A stretch of DNA of 64,000 nt from Mycobacterium deserti. GTDB taxonomy: Bacteria > Actinomycetota > Actinomycetes > Mycobacteriales > Mycobacteriaceae. The translations under genes and the position numbers were made by a program. Location: contig NZ_JAODWD010000002.1 of assembly GCF_025345615.1 (NCBI RefSeq), positions 806,001 through 870,000 on the forward strand. The letters run 5' to 3'. Position 1 is the stretch's first letter. Each line of letters starts with the position of its first letter. The notes under the pieces were generated by a model. The model was not told where the DNA came from and did no database searches. It was given only the letters and a program-made list of their open reading frames with translations. Shown here piece after piece: positions 1-9,241 of the stretch.

Positions 1-1
1 G

Positions 2-601
2 GTCGACGAGAACGACGCGGTGGCAACCGATCCCGAGCTCGACCTGTTCAGCGACGACAACGGCCCGCCGTACACCGCCGCGTTCGTCAAGCGTTACCGC
101 GAGGCGCAGATCGCGCGTAATCATGCGATTACGGACTGGGCGGAGACCGAATTGAAGCGCTTACACGCGGCGGGGTTCTCGGACCGCCCGTTCACGGTGC
201 TGCGCACCTGGGCCGATCCGCGCATGGTCGACCCCGCCCTGGAGCCGACCAAGAGACCGGCCAACATGTGCTACGCCGGCGTTCCCGCCAAGGCCAACCG
301 GTCGGCGCACGGCATCGCCGCGGCGTGCACGCTGCGCAACTGGATCGGCATGTGGAGCCTTCGGCACGCGCAGACGCGCGCCGAACCCCACCTCGCGCGA
401 ATCAAATGCCCGGCGCTGGTGATCAACGCCGAACAGGACACCGGCGTGTACCCCTCCGACGCCAAACGCATCTACGACGCATTGGCGAGTACCGACAAAA
501 CCCACTTCTCGATCGATACCGACCACTACTTCACCACCCCCGGGGCCCGCAGCGAGAAGGCCGACACCATCGCCAGATGGATCACGAAGCGTTGGCGCTG
601 A
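2..601 (+). CDS. Alpha/beta hydrolase, 3' part (cut by window edge)
   Basis: The frame is open to the left edge, so this is the C-terminal 199 residues or so of a longer protein; the GTG at 20 is not a convincing start. The end looks like the last third of an alpha/beta hydrolase: a strand-rich segment PALVINAEQDTGVYP carries the usual acid residue, and DTDHYFTTPG carries the expected catalytic histidine. The nucleophile elbow would lie outside the window. In M. tuberculosis an alpha/beta-hydrolase-like gene (Rv0272c, from memory) neighbours fadE6, so this may be its counterpart. The substrate cannot be told. It ends convergently 7 bp from the beta-lactamase-like gene. Confidence 0.7.
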   Translation, partial: VDENDAVATDPELDLFSDDNGPPYTAAFVKRYREAQIARNHAITDWAETELKRLHAAGFSDRPFTVLRTWADPRMVDPALEPTKRPANMCYAGVPAKANRSAHGIAAACTLRNWIGMWSLRHAQTRAEPHLARIKCPALVINAEQDTGVYPSDAKRIYDALASTDKTHFSIDTDHYFTTPGARSEKADTIARWITKRWR

Positions 602-608
602 ACCGGTT

Positions 609-1772
609 TCAGTGAGAGGCGGCGAGTGCGTCGAGCACCGATTTGGCGGCGGTTACGCGGGCTGCGATCGGAAAATTCCTGTTGGCGAGCATGACGATGC
701 CGATCCTTTCCTGGGGCACGAACGCGGCGTACGCGCCGAACCCGTCGGTCGACCCGGTCTTGTTGAACAGCCCTGGCGCCTGCGCAGCCGTGACCGGTGT
801 GGCCGGATGCGGCTTCATCGCCATGTCGGCCGAGTTGCCTTGCAGCAGCGAGTCGAGCGCGACGGGATAGCCGTACTGCTCCCAGCCAAGGCCTTGCACC
901 ATGGGGCCGACCTGGTACCGGCCGACGTGCGTTGCTCGCACAGCACTGTTCAGCGGCGGGTCGACCTGGCCGGGCCGCAGATTGACATCGATGAAGCGAA
1001 TCATGTCCGCAGCGGTCGACTTGACGCCGTACGCCTGGGCGTCGAAGACCCCGGGGTTGACGCGGACCGGGTTGTCGGCCTTGTCGTATCCCCACGCATA
1101 GGAACCCATGGCGGCTTCCGGAACGTCGATATACGTGTGGCGCAGGCCCAGCCGGGGCAGGAGGTCGTCCTCGACCAGGTCGACGAACGGCCGTCCCGCG
1201 GCCAGCGCGGTGACGTGCCCGAGCAACCCGATGCTCGGGTTGCTGTACTCGCGGAGGTGCCCCGGCGGCGCGGCGGGTCGCCACTGTTGGAAGTACGCGG
1301 TCATGTCGGCGTCCGTGCGGACGGTCTCGGGAAACTGCAGCGGCAGGCCGCCTGCAGTGTAGGCGGCGAGGTCCAGTAGGCGGGCCGCGTCGAGCGAGGT
1401 TCCGCGCAGCGCCGGCATGTACCGCCCGGGTTGCTCGGTCAGCGAGATCGTCCCGGTGGTCTCCGCTGACGCGGCCAGGGTCGCGGTGAATGTCTTGCTG
1501 AGCGAGCCGATCTCGAACAAAGTGTCCTGGCTGACGGGAGTTCCCGATTCCTTCGACGCGATGCCGAAGTTGAAGAAGGCCGGGGTGCCGTCCTCGATCA
1601 CCGCCACCGCGATGCCGGGCACGTCGTAGGTCTGCAACAGCGGCGCGAATGCCTCGTGCACCGCGGTGGACACCGGGTCGGGCACCGAGGCCGCCCTGGG
1701 CAGCGGCGTGCAGACGAGAGCGATCGCCAGCGTCAGTAGGACGGCCTTCGCATTGCACATCGTCGCTTTCAT
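609..1772 (-). CDS. Class C beta-lactamase-like serine hydrolase (exported)
   Basis: A 387-aa serine hydrolase of the AmpC/penicillin-binding family. The three active-site motifs are visible: Ser90-x-x-Lys93 in [10 protein letters not shown], Tyr-Ser-Asn in REYSNPSIG, and Lys-Thr-Gly in [12 protein letters not shown]. An N-terminal signal peptide (hydrophobic run at about residues 10-22, then a Pro/Ala-rich cleavage region) indicates export. Length and the Gly-Ser-x-Ser-Lys context match true class C enzymes better than the looser esterase or D-Ala-D-Ala peptidase relatives, but real beta-lactamase activity cannot be read from sequence. The start at 1772 gives a short Lys-containing n-region; ATG at 1760 is an alternative. 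The next gene diverges only 38 bp away. Confidence 0.85.
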   Translation of the reverse strand: MKATMCNAKAVLLTLAIALVCTPLPRAASVPDPVSTAVHEAFAPLLQTYDVPGIAVAVIEDGTPAFFNFGIASKESGTPVSQDTLFEIGSLSKTFTATLAASAETTGTISLTEQPGRYMPALRGTSLDAARLLDLAAYTAGGLPLQFPETVRTDADMTAYFQQWRPAAPPGHLREYSNPSIGLLGHVTALAAGRPFVDLVEDDLLPRLGLRHTYIDVPEAAMGSYAWGYDKADNPVRVNPGVFDAQAYGVKSTAADMIRFIDVNLRPGQVDPPLNSAVRATHVGRYQVGPMVQGLGWEQYGYPVALDSLLQGNSADMAMKPHPATPVTAAQAPGLFNKTGSTDGFGAYAAFVPQERIGIVMLANRNFPIAARVTAAKSVLDALAASH

Positions 1773-1796
1773 GCGGCTGCGAGCTTACAGGTCGAC

Positions 1797-1802
1797 TAGG
1801 GT
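1797..1802 (+). promoter_or_regulatory. -10 box (TAGGGT) for leaderless GTG start
   Basis: TAGGGT lies 8 nt before the GTG at 1811. No Shine-Dalgarno is present, so transcription probably starts at or next to the start codon. The whole space to the divergent hydrolase start is 38 bp. Confidence 0.5.
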
Positions 1803-1810
1803 CCGAGTGG

Positions 1811-2788
1811 GTGAGCGCACTGAGGGTTCTCGCGCACTTCCTGCCCGGCGACAAGGTGATCGATTTCCTTGCGCCGGTAACCGACTGGTTGGACATCCGC
1901 TACTGCGGTGAGGACGACGACGAGACGTTTCACCGCGAACTGCCCGAGGTCGACGTGATCTGGCACGTTTTGCGGCCGCTCTCCGGTGCCGACCTCGAAC
2001 GGGCCGGCAACTGCAAGCTCGTGCACAAGCTGGGCGCCGGGGTCAACACCATCGACGTCGATGCCGCGACCCGACTGGGCATCGCTGTTGCGAACATGCC
2101 CGGCGCGAATGCGCCGTCCGTGGCCGAAGGCACCCTGCTGCTGATGCTGGCCGCGCTGCGCCGGCTGGTCGAACTCGATCAGGCCACGCGCGCGGGGAAA
2201 GGCTGGCCGTCGGACCCCACGTTGGGCGAAACCGTGCGCGATATCGGCGGCTGCACTGTGGGCCTGGTCGGGTACGGAAACATCGCCAAGCGGGTGGAGA
2301 CCATCGTTTCGGCGATGGGCGCTGCGGTGCTGCACACCAGCACCCGAGATGACGGCCACCCCGGCTGGCGATCGCTGCCCGACCTGCTGTCCGCCAGCGA
2401 CATCGTCTCTCTGCATCTGCCGTTGACCGATCAGACCGCCGGACTGTTGGGTCGCGAGGCGCTGGCTGCGATGAAGCCCGGCGCGGTGCTGCTCAACACC
2501 TCGCGCGGAGGTGTCATCGACGAGGAGGCACTCGTCGACGCGCTACGCACGGGCCGGTTGGCAGCCGCGGGGCTCGACGTGTTCGCCTCTGAACCGGTCG
2601 CCGCGGACAATCCCCTGCTCACACTGCCCAACGTCGTGCTCACCCCGCACGTCACCTGGTACACCGTCGACACGATGCGGCGCTATCTGGAACACGCCGT
2701 CGACAACTGCCGGCGGATGCGCGACGGGCAACCACTCGCCAATGTGGTCAACCGGCCCGAGTACCCTCGAACCCAACCGACCGGTTAA
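1811..2788 (+). CDS. D-isomer-specific 2-hydroxyacid dehydrogenase
   Basis: A 325-aa NAD(P)-dependent 2-hydroxyacid dehydrogenase (PGDH/formate dehydrogenase-like fold). The Rossmann loop is VGLVGYGNIAKRVE; the substrate/cofactor Arg is in NTSRGGVIDEEAL; the catalytic His is in LPNVVLTPHVTWYT, with Glu in DVFASEPVAADNPL. The open frame extends upstream over the divergent gene, but GTG 1811 is preferred: it gives the usual family N-terminus and has a TANNNT box 8 nt upstream. The substrate is unknown; length argues against a full phosphoglycerate dehydrogenase with an ACT domain. It precedes fadE6 by 18 bp and may be cotranscribed. Confidence 0.88.
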   Translation: MSALRVLAHFLPGDKVIDFLAPVTDWLDIRYCGEDDDETFHRELPEVDVIWHVLRPLSGADLERAGNCKLVHKLGAGVNTIDVDAATRLGIAVANMPGANAPSVAEGTLLLMLAALRRLVELDQATRAGKGWPSDPTLGETVRDIGGCTVGLVGYGNIAKRVETIVSAMGAAVLHTSTRDDGHPGWRSLPDLLSASDIVSLHLPLTDQTAGLLGREALAAMKPGAVLLNTSRGGVIDEEALVDALRTGRLAAAGLDVFASEPVAADNPLLTLPNVVLTPHVTWYTVDTMRRYLEHAVDNCRRMRDGQPLANVVNRPEYPRTQPTG

Positions 2789-2806
2789 TAGGGAAGGCAA
2801 TGACGC

Positions 2807-5008
2807 ATGCCCATCGCGATCAATCCTGAGCACAACGATCTCGCCGACTCGGTGCGGTCCTTGGTGGCACGGGTTGCCCCGTCAGAGGTCCTACACGAAG
2901 CTTTGGAGACACCGATCTCCAATCCGCCGTCGTACTGGAAGGCCGCGGCCGAACAGGGCTTGCAGGGTCTGCATCTCGCCGAATCCGTTGGCGGACAAGG
3001 CTTCGGCATCCTCGAGCTGGCAATCGTCGTCGCGGAGTTCGGCTACGGCGCTGTGCCGGGCCCGTTCGTCCCGTCGGCTATCGCGAGCGCGCTGATCGCG
3101 GCGCACGATCCCGAGGCCAAGCTGCTGAGCGACCTCGCCTCCGGCGACGTGATCGCCGCATATGCCATCGACTCCGGACTGACCGCGACCCGGCACGGCG
3201 ACGGATGGGTCATCCGCGGCGAGGTGCGCGCGGTCCCGGCCGCCGCGCAGGCGTCGGTGCTGGTGCTGCCCGTCGCTGGGCTCGACACGGGCACCAGCGG
3301 ATACGAGTGGGTGGTCCTCGACGCCGACCAGTTGGAGATCGAACCCGTCAAGAGTGTCGACCCGTTGCGTCCGCTGGCTCATGTGCGCGTCAACGCCGTC
3401 GAGGTCGGCGACGATCGGGTGCTGAGCAACCTGAGCAGGACGCTCGCCCGCGCGCTGATCTCGACGCTGCTGTCGGCCGAGTCGATCGGCGTCGCCCGGT
3501 GGGCGACCGACACCGCGACCGCGTACGCCAAGATCCGCGAGCAGTTCGGCCGTCCGATCGGCCAGTTCCAGGCCATCAAGCACAAGTGCGCCAGCATGAT
3601 CGCCGACACCGAACGCGCGGTCGCCGCGGTCTGGGATGCGGCCCGCGCGATCGATGAGGCCCAGAACGGTTCGCAGGACAGCGCTTTCGAGTTCGCTGCG
3701 GCCGTTGCGGCCACGCTGGCCCCGGCGGCCGCGCAGCACTGCGCGCAGGACTGCATCCAGGTGCACGGCGGCATCGGCTTCACGTGGGAGCACGACACCA
3801 ACGTCTACTACCGGCGCGCGCTGGTACTTGCCGCGTCCTTCGGCCGCCACGCCGACTACCCGCAGCAAGTGGTTGACGTGGCCACCAGCACGGGCATGCG
3901 CTCACTGAACATCGACCTGGACCCGGATACTGAGAAGCTGCGCGACGAGATCCGCGGAGAAGTGGCCCGGCTCAAGGACATTCCCCGCGAAGAGCGCAAC
4001 GCCGCGATCGCCGAGGGCGGTTGGGTACAGCCGCACCTGCCCGAGCCGTGGGGCCGGGCGGCGGGCCCCGTCGAGCAGATCATCATCGCGCAGGAGTTCA
4101 ACAGCGGCCGGGTGCGCCGACCCGCGATGGGTATCGCGGCGTGGATCATCCCGTCGATCGTCGCTTTCGGCACTGACGAGCAGAAAGAGCGTTTCCTGCC
4201 TCCGACATTCCTGGGCGAGATGATTTGGTGCCAGCTGTTCTCCGAGCCGGGCGCCGGTTCGGATCTGGCCAGCCTCACTACCAAAGCCACCAAGGTCGAG
4301 GGCGGCTGGCGCATCACCGGCCAGAAGATCTGGACGACCGGCGCGCAGGTCTCCCAGTGGGGTGCCCTGCTGGCACGGACCGACCCCAGCGCCCCGAAGC
4401 ACAACGGCATCACGTACTTCCTGCTGGACATGGCCAGTGAGGGCGTTGAGGTCAAGCCGCTGCGCGAGCTCACCGGCAACGCGATGTTCAACACCGTGTT
4501 CATCGACGACGTGTTCGTGCCCGACAACCTGGTTCTCGGCGAGGTGGACCGTGGGTGGGAGGTCAGCCGCAACACGCTGACCGCCGAGCGGGTGTCGATC
4601 GGCAGCAGCGAGCCGCCGTTCCTGCCGAGCCTGGACGGCTTCGTCGAATTCGTCCGCGAGGGGCAGTTCGACCAGATCGGCCAGAACCACGCGGGCCATC
4701 TGATCGCCGAAGGCTACGCCGCCAAGGTGCTCAACATGCGCTCGACGCTGCTGACGCTGGCGGGCGGGGACCCGATGCCCGCGGCCGCGATCTCCAAGCT
4801 GCTGTCGATGAAGACCGGACAGGGCTACGCCGAGTTCGCGGTGTCGTCGTTCGGCACCGACGGCGCGGTCGGCGATGCCGAGTCGCCACAGGGCAGATGG
4901 GCGGACTACCTGCTGGCCAGCCGTGCCACCACGATCTACGGCGGCACGTCGGAGGTGCAGCTCAACATCATCGCCGAGCGGCTGCTCGGCCTGCCGCGCG
5001 ATCCGTAA
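2807..5008 (+). CDS. fadE6: Two-domain acyl-CoA dehydrogenase (FadE6-like)
   Basis: A 733-aa flavoprotein with two consecutive acyl-CoA dehydrogenase domains, about residues 1-365 and 370-733. Family signatures include the C-terminal helices IREQFGRPIGQFQAIKHK and VHGGIGFTWEHD in domain 1, and SEPGAGSDLASL, ITGQKIWTTGAQ and TIYGGTSEVQLNIIAERLLG in domain 2. Fused double-domain FadEs of about 720-730 aa are typical of mycobacteria (FadE6, FadE22); proximity to fadD2 and polD2 recalls M. tuberculosis Rv0271c-Rv0269c and favours FadE6. Predicted role: FAD-dependent alpha,beta-dehydrogenation of acyl-CoA, chain length unknown. ATG 2807 follows a GGAAGG-like ribosome site. Confidence 0.9.
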   Translation: MPIAINPEHNDLADSVRSLVARVAPSEVLHEALETPISNPPSYWKAAAEQGLQGLHLAESVGGQGFGILELAIVVAEFGYGAVPGPFVPSAIASALIAAHDPEAKLLSDLASGDVIAAYAIDSGLTATRHGDGWVIRGEVRAVPAAAQASVLVLPVAGLDTGTSGYEWVVLDADQLEIEPVKSVDPLRPLAHVRVNAVEVGDDRVLSNLSRTLARALISTLLSAESIGVARWATDTATAYAKIREQFGRPIGQFQAIKHKCASMIADTERAVAAVWDAARAIDEAQNGSQDSAFEFAAAVAATLAPAAAQHCAQDCIQVHGGIGFTWEHDTNVYYRRALVLAASFGRHADYPQQVVDVATSTGMRSLNIDLDPDTEKLRDEIRGEVARLKDIPREERNAAIAEGGWVQPHLPEPWGRAAGPVEQIIIAQEFNSGRVRRPAMGIAAWIIPSIVAFGTDEQKERFLPPTFLGEMIWCQLFSEPGAGSDLASLTTKATKVEGGWRITGQKIWTTGAQVSQWGALLARTDPSAPKHNGITYFLLDMASEGVEVKPLRELTGNAMFNTVFIDDVFVPDNLVLGEVDRGWEVSRNTLTAERVSIGSSEPPFLPSLDGFVEFVREGQFDQIGQNHAGHLIAEGYAAKVLNMRSTLLTLAGGDPMPAAAISKLLSMKTGQGYAEFAVSSFGTDGAVGDAESPQGRWADYLLASRATTIYGGTSEVQLNIIAERLLGLPRDP

Positions 5009-5070
5009 ACGGGCTTGTCAGCGGGCGTACCATGAAATAGCTGGTTGGTTCCGGCTGTTGGGTGGTGGTG

Positions 5071-5346
5071 ATGAGCATTTCAAGAGTCACGAGATTTCTG
5101 GGCGCGGCCGTAGCAGCCGCCGGTTTCCTGATGGGGCCCGCGGTCCTGTTCGGTGGCGCGACCACCGCACAAAGCGAGGCGCGGCCCTGCTACAACGGCA
5201 TCATCCCGGGTAACCCGTGGGTGCAGAGCTGCTCGCTGCCGGACCGCGGGCACAAGATTCGTGGCTCGGCTCCCGACGCCAACGCAATCATCGCGTGCCG
5301 CGACATTCCCGGCTGCCTGTCGGCGTACGTCAACGGCCCCTGGTAG
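5071..5346 (+). CDS. Small secreted protein with four cysteines
   Basis: A 91-aa protein of unknown function. Residues about 1-32 form a signal peptide (MSISRVTRFLGAAVAAAGFL, then small residues). The mature part of about 55 residues has four Cys (PCYNG, QSCSL, IACRD, GCLSA) that could form two disulfides. ATG 5071 is preferred; GTG 5062 would add three residues. Small secreted mycobacterial proteins of this type are common and mostly uncharacterised. The next gene begins 3 bp downstream, suggesting cotranscription. Confidence 0.6.
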   Translation: MSISRVTRFLGAAVAAAGFLMGPAVLFGGATTAQSEARPCYNGIIPGNPWVQSCSLPDRGHKIRGSAPDANAIIACRDIPGCLSAYVNGPW

Positions 5347-5348
5347 GC

Positions 5349-5660
5349 GTGACGCACGACGCTGAGAAGCGTTTCGACCAGCCCGGCGCGTTTCGCACGG
5401 CGGCCACCTACGTCGGTGTGGTGGTCGCGATCGCGGCTCTCGCGTTCGCCGTCTATGTGGTCCTCGCAAGAGAATCCGTCGTCAGCGCGTCGACGGTGCC
5501 TGCGATTCTGTTCGTCGGTGGGGTGGGTGCGTTCGTCAAGACCTACCGGGAATGGAAGGCGCAGGGCGCTTGGGTCGCTTGGCAGGGCGCAGGCTGGTTC
5601 CTGCTCGTCTCGATGCTGTTCTGCCTGTCGATTCCCGGCGCGGCGATGATGGCGACCTAG
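5349..5660 (+). CDS. Small membrane protein, unknown function
   Basis: A 103-aa protein with about three hydrophobic segments (roughly residues 18-38, 46-60 and 76-98), so an integral membrane protein. GTG 5349 directly follows the stop of the secreted protein gene (2-nt gap), and the start gives a hydrophilic, His/Lys-containing N-terminus THDAEKRFDQPG. No catalytic motif is visible. It ends 10 bp from the convergent fadD2. Confidence 0.6.
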   Translation: MTHDAEKRFDQPGAFRTAATYVGVVVAIAALAFAVYVVLARESVVSASTVPAILFVGGVGAFVKTYREWKAQGAWVAWQGAGWFLLVSMLFCLSIPGAAMMAT

Positions 5661-5670
5661 CGCCGCCGAC

Positions 5671-7380
5671 CTAAGCCTTCTCGTCGTCTCCGCCGACGGA
5701 GATCTCGCGCAGTTCGCGCTTGAGGATCTTGCCCGTCGGATTGCGCGGCAATTCGTCGAGGAACACCACCTCACGCGGCACCTTGTACCGGGCCAGGTTG
5801 TCGCGGACGTAATGCTTGATCGCGTCTTCGTCGATGCTGGCGCCGTCGGTCTTCACGACGAACGCGCGCAGCCGATGCCCCCACTCTTTGTCCTCCACCC
5901 CCAGCGCCGTGGCCTCGACCACCTCGGGGTGGCCGCTGATCAGGTCCTCGACCTCGGCGGGGAAGACGTTCTCGCCGCCGGAGACGATCATCTCGTCGTC
6001 GCGGCCGCTGACGTACAGCAGACCGTGCTCGTCGAAGTAACCGACATCGCCCGACGACATCAGCCCGTCAATGATCTGCTTGTGCCCGCCGCCCGTGTAA
6101 CCCTCGAACGGGAAGAAGTTCCCGACGAAGATCCTGCCGACTTCGCCCTGCGGTAACTCGTTGCCGTTGTCGTCGAGGATCTTGACCTTCACGCCCTTGA
6201 CCAACGGCCCGACGGTCGCCGGATTAATCGACAAATCCTTCGGGCGCGCGATCGTGGCGTACGCGATTTCGGTTGAGCCGTACAGGTTGTAGATGACGGG
6301 TCCGAGGTCCTTCATGGCCCTGGTGGCCAGCTCCGCCCCCAGCTGTGAGCCGGAGACGAACACGATCCGCAGCGACGACAGGTCCGGCTTGCGCTCCATC
6401 TTCTCGAGCGCGTCGAGCATGCGCGACAGCATCACCGGGACGACGACAACTGCTGTAGCCCTGTGTTTTTCGATATCTTCGAGCACCGTCGCCGGCTTGA
6501 AGCGGCGGCGCAACACCAGGGTGCTGCCCAGCAGCATGGCGATGGTGGCGTGCAGGTACCCCAACGCGTGGAACATCGGCGCGGGCAGCGACGTGATCTC
6601 CTGGGCCTTGAACGGCACGTGCGACAGCACCCCGCCGACCGGGGCCAGCGTCGGTGGCGTGCTTCGGTTGGCGCCCTTGGGGGTTCCGGTGGTGCCGCTG
6701 GTCAAGATGATGATCGACGAGTGCCTGGTGACCTTCGGCGCCGGCTTGCCGCTGTGGCGGGCGACGAGATCTTCCAGCGTCTCGTCCGTGCTCCCCGACG
6801 GCTCGTCCTTGTCGGGGTTGATGCCCAGCGCGCGCAGCTTGCCCAGTTCGGGTTCGGCCTTCGACACCGCCTCGCAGTACTCGTCGTCGTAGATGATCAC
6901 CTTCGCATCCTCGCGCTCGGAGACCTCTTTGATCTGCGGGCCAGAGAACTCGCTGTTGAGCAGGATGATGCGGGCTCCGGTACGGGCGACGCCATAGACG
7001 GACACCAGGAACCAGCGGTGGTTGCGGGCCAGGATCGCCACCCCGTCGCCGCCCTTGATGCCCATCGCCAGCAGGCCGTTGGCCACCGAGTGTGCGGCGT
7101 CGTCCAGCTCCTTGAACGTCATCTCGCCGAAGTCATCGATGACCGCAGCACGATCCGGCGTGCGCCGGGCGTTGAGCGCCGGGATCATCCCGAACTCGCC
7201 CCAGCGGCGGATGTCGGCCAGCATCGCGGCGACGTTCTGCGGCGGTTCGAGCTTGAACGCGCCCGCTTCGAACATCTTGCGCGCATAGTGCAGCTCGGCG
7301 GCGCCCCGCTCCACGTACTTCCCGACGGACTGCTGGACTTTGGCGACTGCCTGCAAGGGAAATTCGGTCAGCTTGGGCAT
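5671..7380 (-). CDS. fadD2: Fatty-acyl-CoA/AMP ligase FadD2-like
   Basis: A 569-aa adenylate-forming enzyme (ANL superfamily) that would activate a fatty acid via acyl-AMP to acyl-CoA. The AMP-binding P-loop is ILTSGTTGTPKGA; the adenine/acyl motif is YNLYGSTEIAYA; SGDVGYFDEHGLLYVSGRDDEMI is the hinge region; the C-terminal catalytic lysine is in PRNPTGKILKRELRE. Length agrees with FadD2, and it lies head to head with polD2 as in M. tuberculosis (Rv0270/Rv0269c, from memory). The open frame extends upstream, but ATG 7380 is preceded at 6 nt by TATTGT and gives the usual family start, so the transcript is probably leaderless. It ends in AKE-type acidic residues with no added domain. Confidence 0.88.
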   Translation of the reverse strand: MPKLTEFPLQAVAKVQQSVGKYVERGAAELHYARKMFEAGAFKLEPPQNVAAMLADIRRWGEFGMIPALNARRTPDRAAVIDDFGEMTFKELDDAAHSVANGLLAMGIKGGDGVAILARNHRWFLVSVYGVARTGARIILLNSEFSGPQIKEVSEREDAKVIIYDDEYCEAVSKAEPELGKLRALGINPDKDEPSGSTDETLEDLVARHSGKPAPKVTRHSSIIILTSGTTGTPKGANRSTPPTLAPVGGVLSHVPFKAQEITSLPAPMFHALGYLHATIAMLLGSTLVLRRRFKPATVLEDIEKHRATAVVVVPVMLSRMLDALEKMERKPDLSSLRIVFVSGSQLGAELATRAMKDLGPVIYNLYGSTEIAYATIARPKDLSINPATVGPLVKGVKVKILDDNGNELPQGEVGRIFVGNFFPFEGYTGGGHKQIIDGLMSSGDVGYFDEHGLLYVSGRDDEMIVSGGENVFPAEVEDLISGHPEVVEATALGVEDKEWGHRLRAFVVKTDGASIDEDAIKHYVRDNLARYKVPREVVFLDELPRNPTGKILKRELREISVGGDDEKA

Positions 7381-7386
7381 GCGCCC

Positions 7387-7392
7387 ACAATA
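7387..7392 (-). promoter_or_regulatory. -10 box (TATTGT) for leaderless fadD2
   Basis: On the minus strand TATTGT ends 6 nt before the fadD2 ATG at 7380. It shares a 54-bp divergent control region with polD2. Confidence 0.5.
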
Positions 7393-7422
7393 TGTGACAA
7401 GGATCGCACCGGGCTCAGAACC

Positions 7423-7428
7423 TACGAT
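7423..7428 (+). promoter_or_regulatory. -10 box (TACGAT) for leaderless polD2
   Basis: TACGAT ends 6 nt before the ATG at 7435, the spacing expected for a leaderless mycobacterial transcript. This box helps choose 7435 over the out-of-frame ATG at 7427. Confidence 0.5.
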
Positions 7429-7434
7429 GGCGCT

Positions 7435-8670
7435 ATGGCTGGTCCGCTCACGTTGGAGGTCGACGGTCAGCCGGTCACGGTCACCCACCCGGACAAGATC
7501 GTCTTCCCCGACGCCGGCCTGACCAAGCTGGATCTGATCCACTACTACCTCTCTGTCGCCGACGGTGCGCTGCGCGGGGTCGCGGGCCGGCCGATGATTC
7601 TCAAACGCTTCGTGAAGGGCATCACCGAAGAGGCCGTCTTTCAGAAGCGCGCACCCGAGAAACGACCCGGCTACGTGAATGTCGCCGAGTTGAAATACGC
7701 GTCGGGGACCTCGGCGAAGGAGGCGGTCATAGATGACGCCGCGGGGCTGGCGTGGGCGATCAACACAGGTTGTGTCGACCTCAACCCGCACCCGGTGCGC
7801 GCAGGCGACCTCGCCCATCCCGACGAGCTGCGGGTGGACCTGGATCCGATGCCGGGGGTGGATTGGCGCCAGATCGTCGACGTCGCGATGGTGGCCCGGG
7901 AGGTACTCGAGGACCACGGCCTGACGGCTTGGCCCAAGACGTCAGGCTCGCGCGGCTTCCATATATATGCGCGCATCCAGCCGCGGTGGCCGTTCAAGTT
8001 CGTCCGGCTGGCCGCCCAGGCGGTGGCGCGTGAGGTGGAACGGCGCGCCCCCGAGTCCGCCACCGCGCGGTGGTGGAAGGAAGAACGTCAAGGCGTGTTC
8101 GTCGACTTCAACCAGAACGCGTTCGACCGCACCGTCGCCTCGGCGTACTCGGTGCGCGCGACGCCCGACGCGCGGGTGTCGACGCCGCTGCGGTGGGACG
8201 AGGTCCCCGGCTGCAGACCGGAGGCGTTCACCGTGGCGACGGTCCCCGCCCGGTTCGAGCGAGACGGTGATCCGTGGGAACCGATGGACGACTACGCCGG
8301 CACGCTTGACGGGTTGCTGGACCTGGCCGATCGGCTGGGCCCGGCCGAGAAGGCGCCCAGGGGCGCCAAAAAGGGGACCGGTCGCCGCGTTTCCTCGAAG
8401 CCGCTGATCGAGATCGCCCGCACCAAGACCAAGGACGAGGCGCTGGCCGCGCTCGACGAGTGGCGCGCACGTTACCCGTCGGTAGCCGAAAAGCTGGAGC
8501 CCGCAGATGTTCTCGTCGACGGTATGCGGGGGCCCAGCTCGATCTGGTACCGCATAAGGATCAATCTGCAGCATGTTCCCGAGAACGAGCGCCCATCGCA
8601 GGAACCGCTGCTGGCCGACTACAGCCCTTGGGAGAACTATTCCGGGCCACAGGGGATGCGGGGTAGCTGA
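7435..8670 (+). CDS. polD2: LigD-like primase-polymerase PolD2
   Basis: A 411-aa stand-alone archaeo-eukaryotic primase-type polymerase, related to the polymerase domain of ligase D. The metal-binding pair is Asp135-Leu-Asp137 (VDLDPMPG); the nucleotide-binding SGxRGxH motif is SGSRGFHIYARI; the N-terminal VTHPDKIVFPDAG and LKRFVKGI are typical of LigD-Pol. Mycobacterial PolD1/PolD2 synthesise short DNA/RNA stretches and are linked to DNA repair without being fused to a ligase or nuclease. The C-terminal extension after about residue 310 (PLIEIARTKTKDEALAALDEWRARYP) is characteristic of the PolD2 branch (Rv0269c-like). The head-to-head position with fadD2 supports orthology. Confidence 0.85.
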   Translation: MAGPLTLEVDGQPVTVTHPDKIVFPDAGLTKLDLIHYYLSVADGALRGVAGRPMILKRFVKGITEEAVFQKRAPEKRPGYVNVAELKYASGTSAKEAVIDDAAGLAWAINTGCVDLNPHPVRAGDLAHPDELRVDLDPMPGVDWRQIVDVAMVAREVLEDHGLTAWPKTSGSRGFHIYARIQPRWPFKFVRLAAQAVAREVERRAPESATARWWKEERQGVFVDFNQNAFDRTVASAYSVRATPDARVSTPLRWDEVPGCRPEAFTVATVPARFERDGDPWEPMDDYAGTLDGLLDLADRLGPAEKAPRGAKKGTGRRVSSKPLIEIARTKTKDEALAALDEWRARYPSVAEKLEPADVLVDGMRGPSSIWYRIRINLQHVPENERPSQEPLLADYSPWENYSGPQGMRGS

Positions 8671-8782
8671 GCGGTTTGCTGTCGCCGCCGAAATCAGGTT
8701 CTTACCAAAGGCTTAGCACCTGCACCCGGTTGCCTTACTTTGGCTCAATAACGTAGGCCTCACGTAACCGAGAGGAGGCGCT

Positions 8783-9193
8783 ATGTACGGAAACCCGGCG
8801 TTCGACTGCGACGGCGCCCAGATTCGCGCCCGCTGCCGCCAACTGGCGACGGTGGTGACCATCTCGGGAGACATCGGCGCGAACATCGACCGCGTGACCC
8901 AGTTCGCGCGGCGCTTCGTTTTACCTGAGAAGCCGATTGTTCTCGACCTCAGTGGCGTCGGTTCCTTTGCCGCTCACTGTGTTTCGCTCTTCTACGCCAT
9001 CGACGACGCCTGCGCCGCTGCAGGGGTGGAGTGGGAGCTCGTGACGAGCCCGTCCGTCAGCCGCGCTCTGAGCGCGTTCGGCGACGCGGGCGTGTTCCCC
9101 ATTGCCGATTCCGTGCCCGATGCGCTCGAGCACTTCGCCGACGTCCTCGGTGAGCGCCGGCGCTTACTCCCGATACTCGGAAAGACTGCGTGA
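8783..9193 (+). CDS. STAS-domain protein (anti-sigma antagonist-like)
   Basis: A 136-aa protein whose residues about 18-125 fit the STAS fold of anti-anti-sigma factors: a central IVLDLSGVGSFAAHCVSLFYAIDDACAAAGVEWELV stretch followed by LSAFGDAGVFPIADSVPDALEHF. In classic SpoIIAA-like proteins a Ser is phosphorylated in the DSSG loop; here the loop reads SFAAHC, so the canonical phospho-serine is not obvious. Such proteins often tune SigF-type sigma factors in mycobacteria. The ATG is preceded by a clear GAGGAGG-like ribosome site. No kinase or sigma gene is adjacent. Confidence 0.7.
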   Translation: MYGNPAFDCDGAQIRARCRQLATVVTISGDIGANIDRVTQFARRFVLPEKPIVLDLSGVGSFAAHCVSLFYAIDDACAAAGVEWELVTSPSVSRALSAFGDAGVFPIADSVPDALEHFADVLGERRRLLPILGKTA

Positions 9194-9241
9194 GATTGTC
9201 ATGTTGATCGATGTTCGCTGGTTGACCTACCTACTGACCCG

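Noticed and set aside
6463..7434. Long N-terminal extension of PolD2
   Set aside because: The open frame upstream of 7435 is antisense to fadD2 and has no family resemblance.
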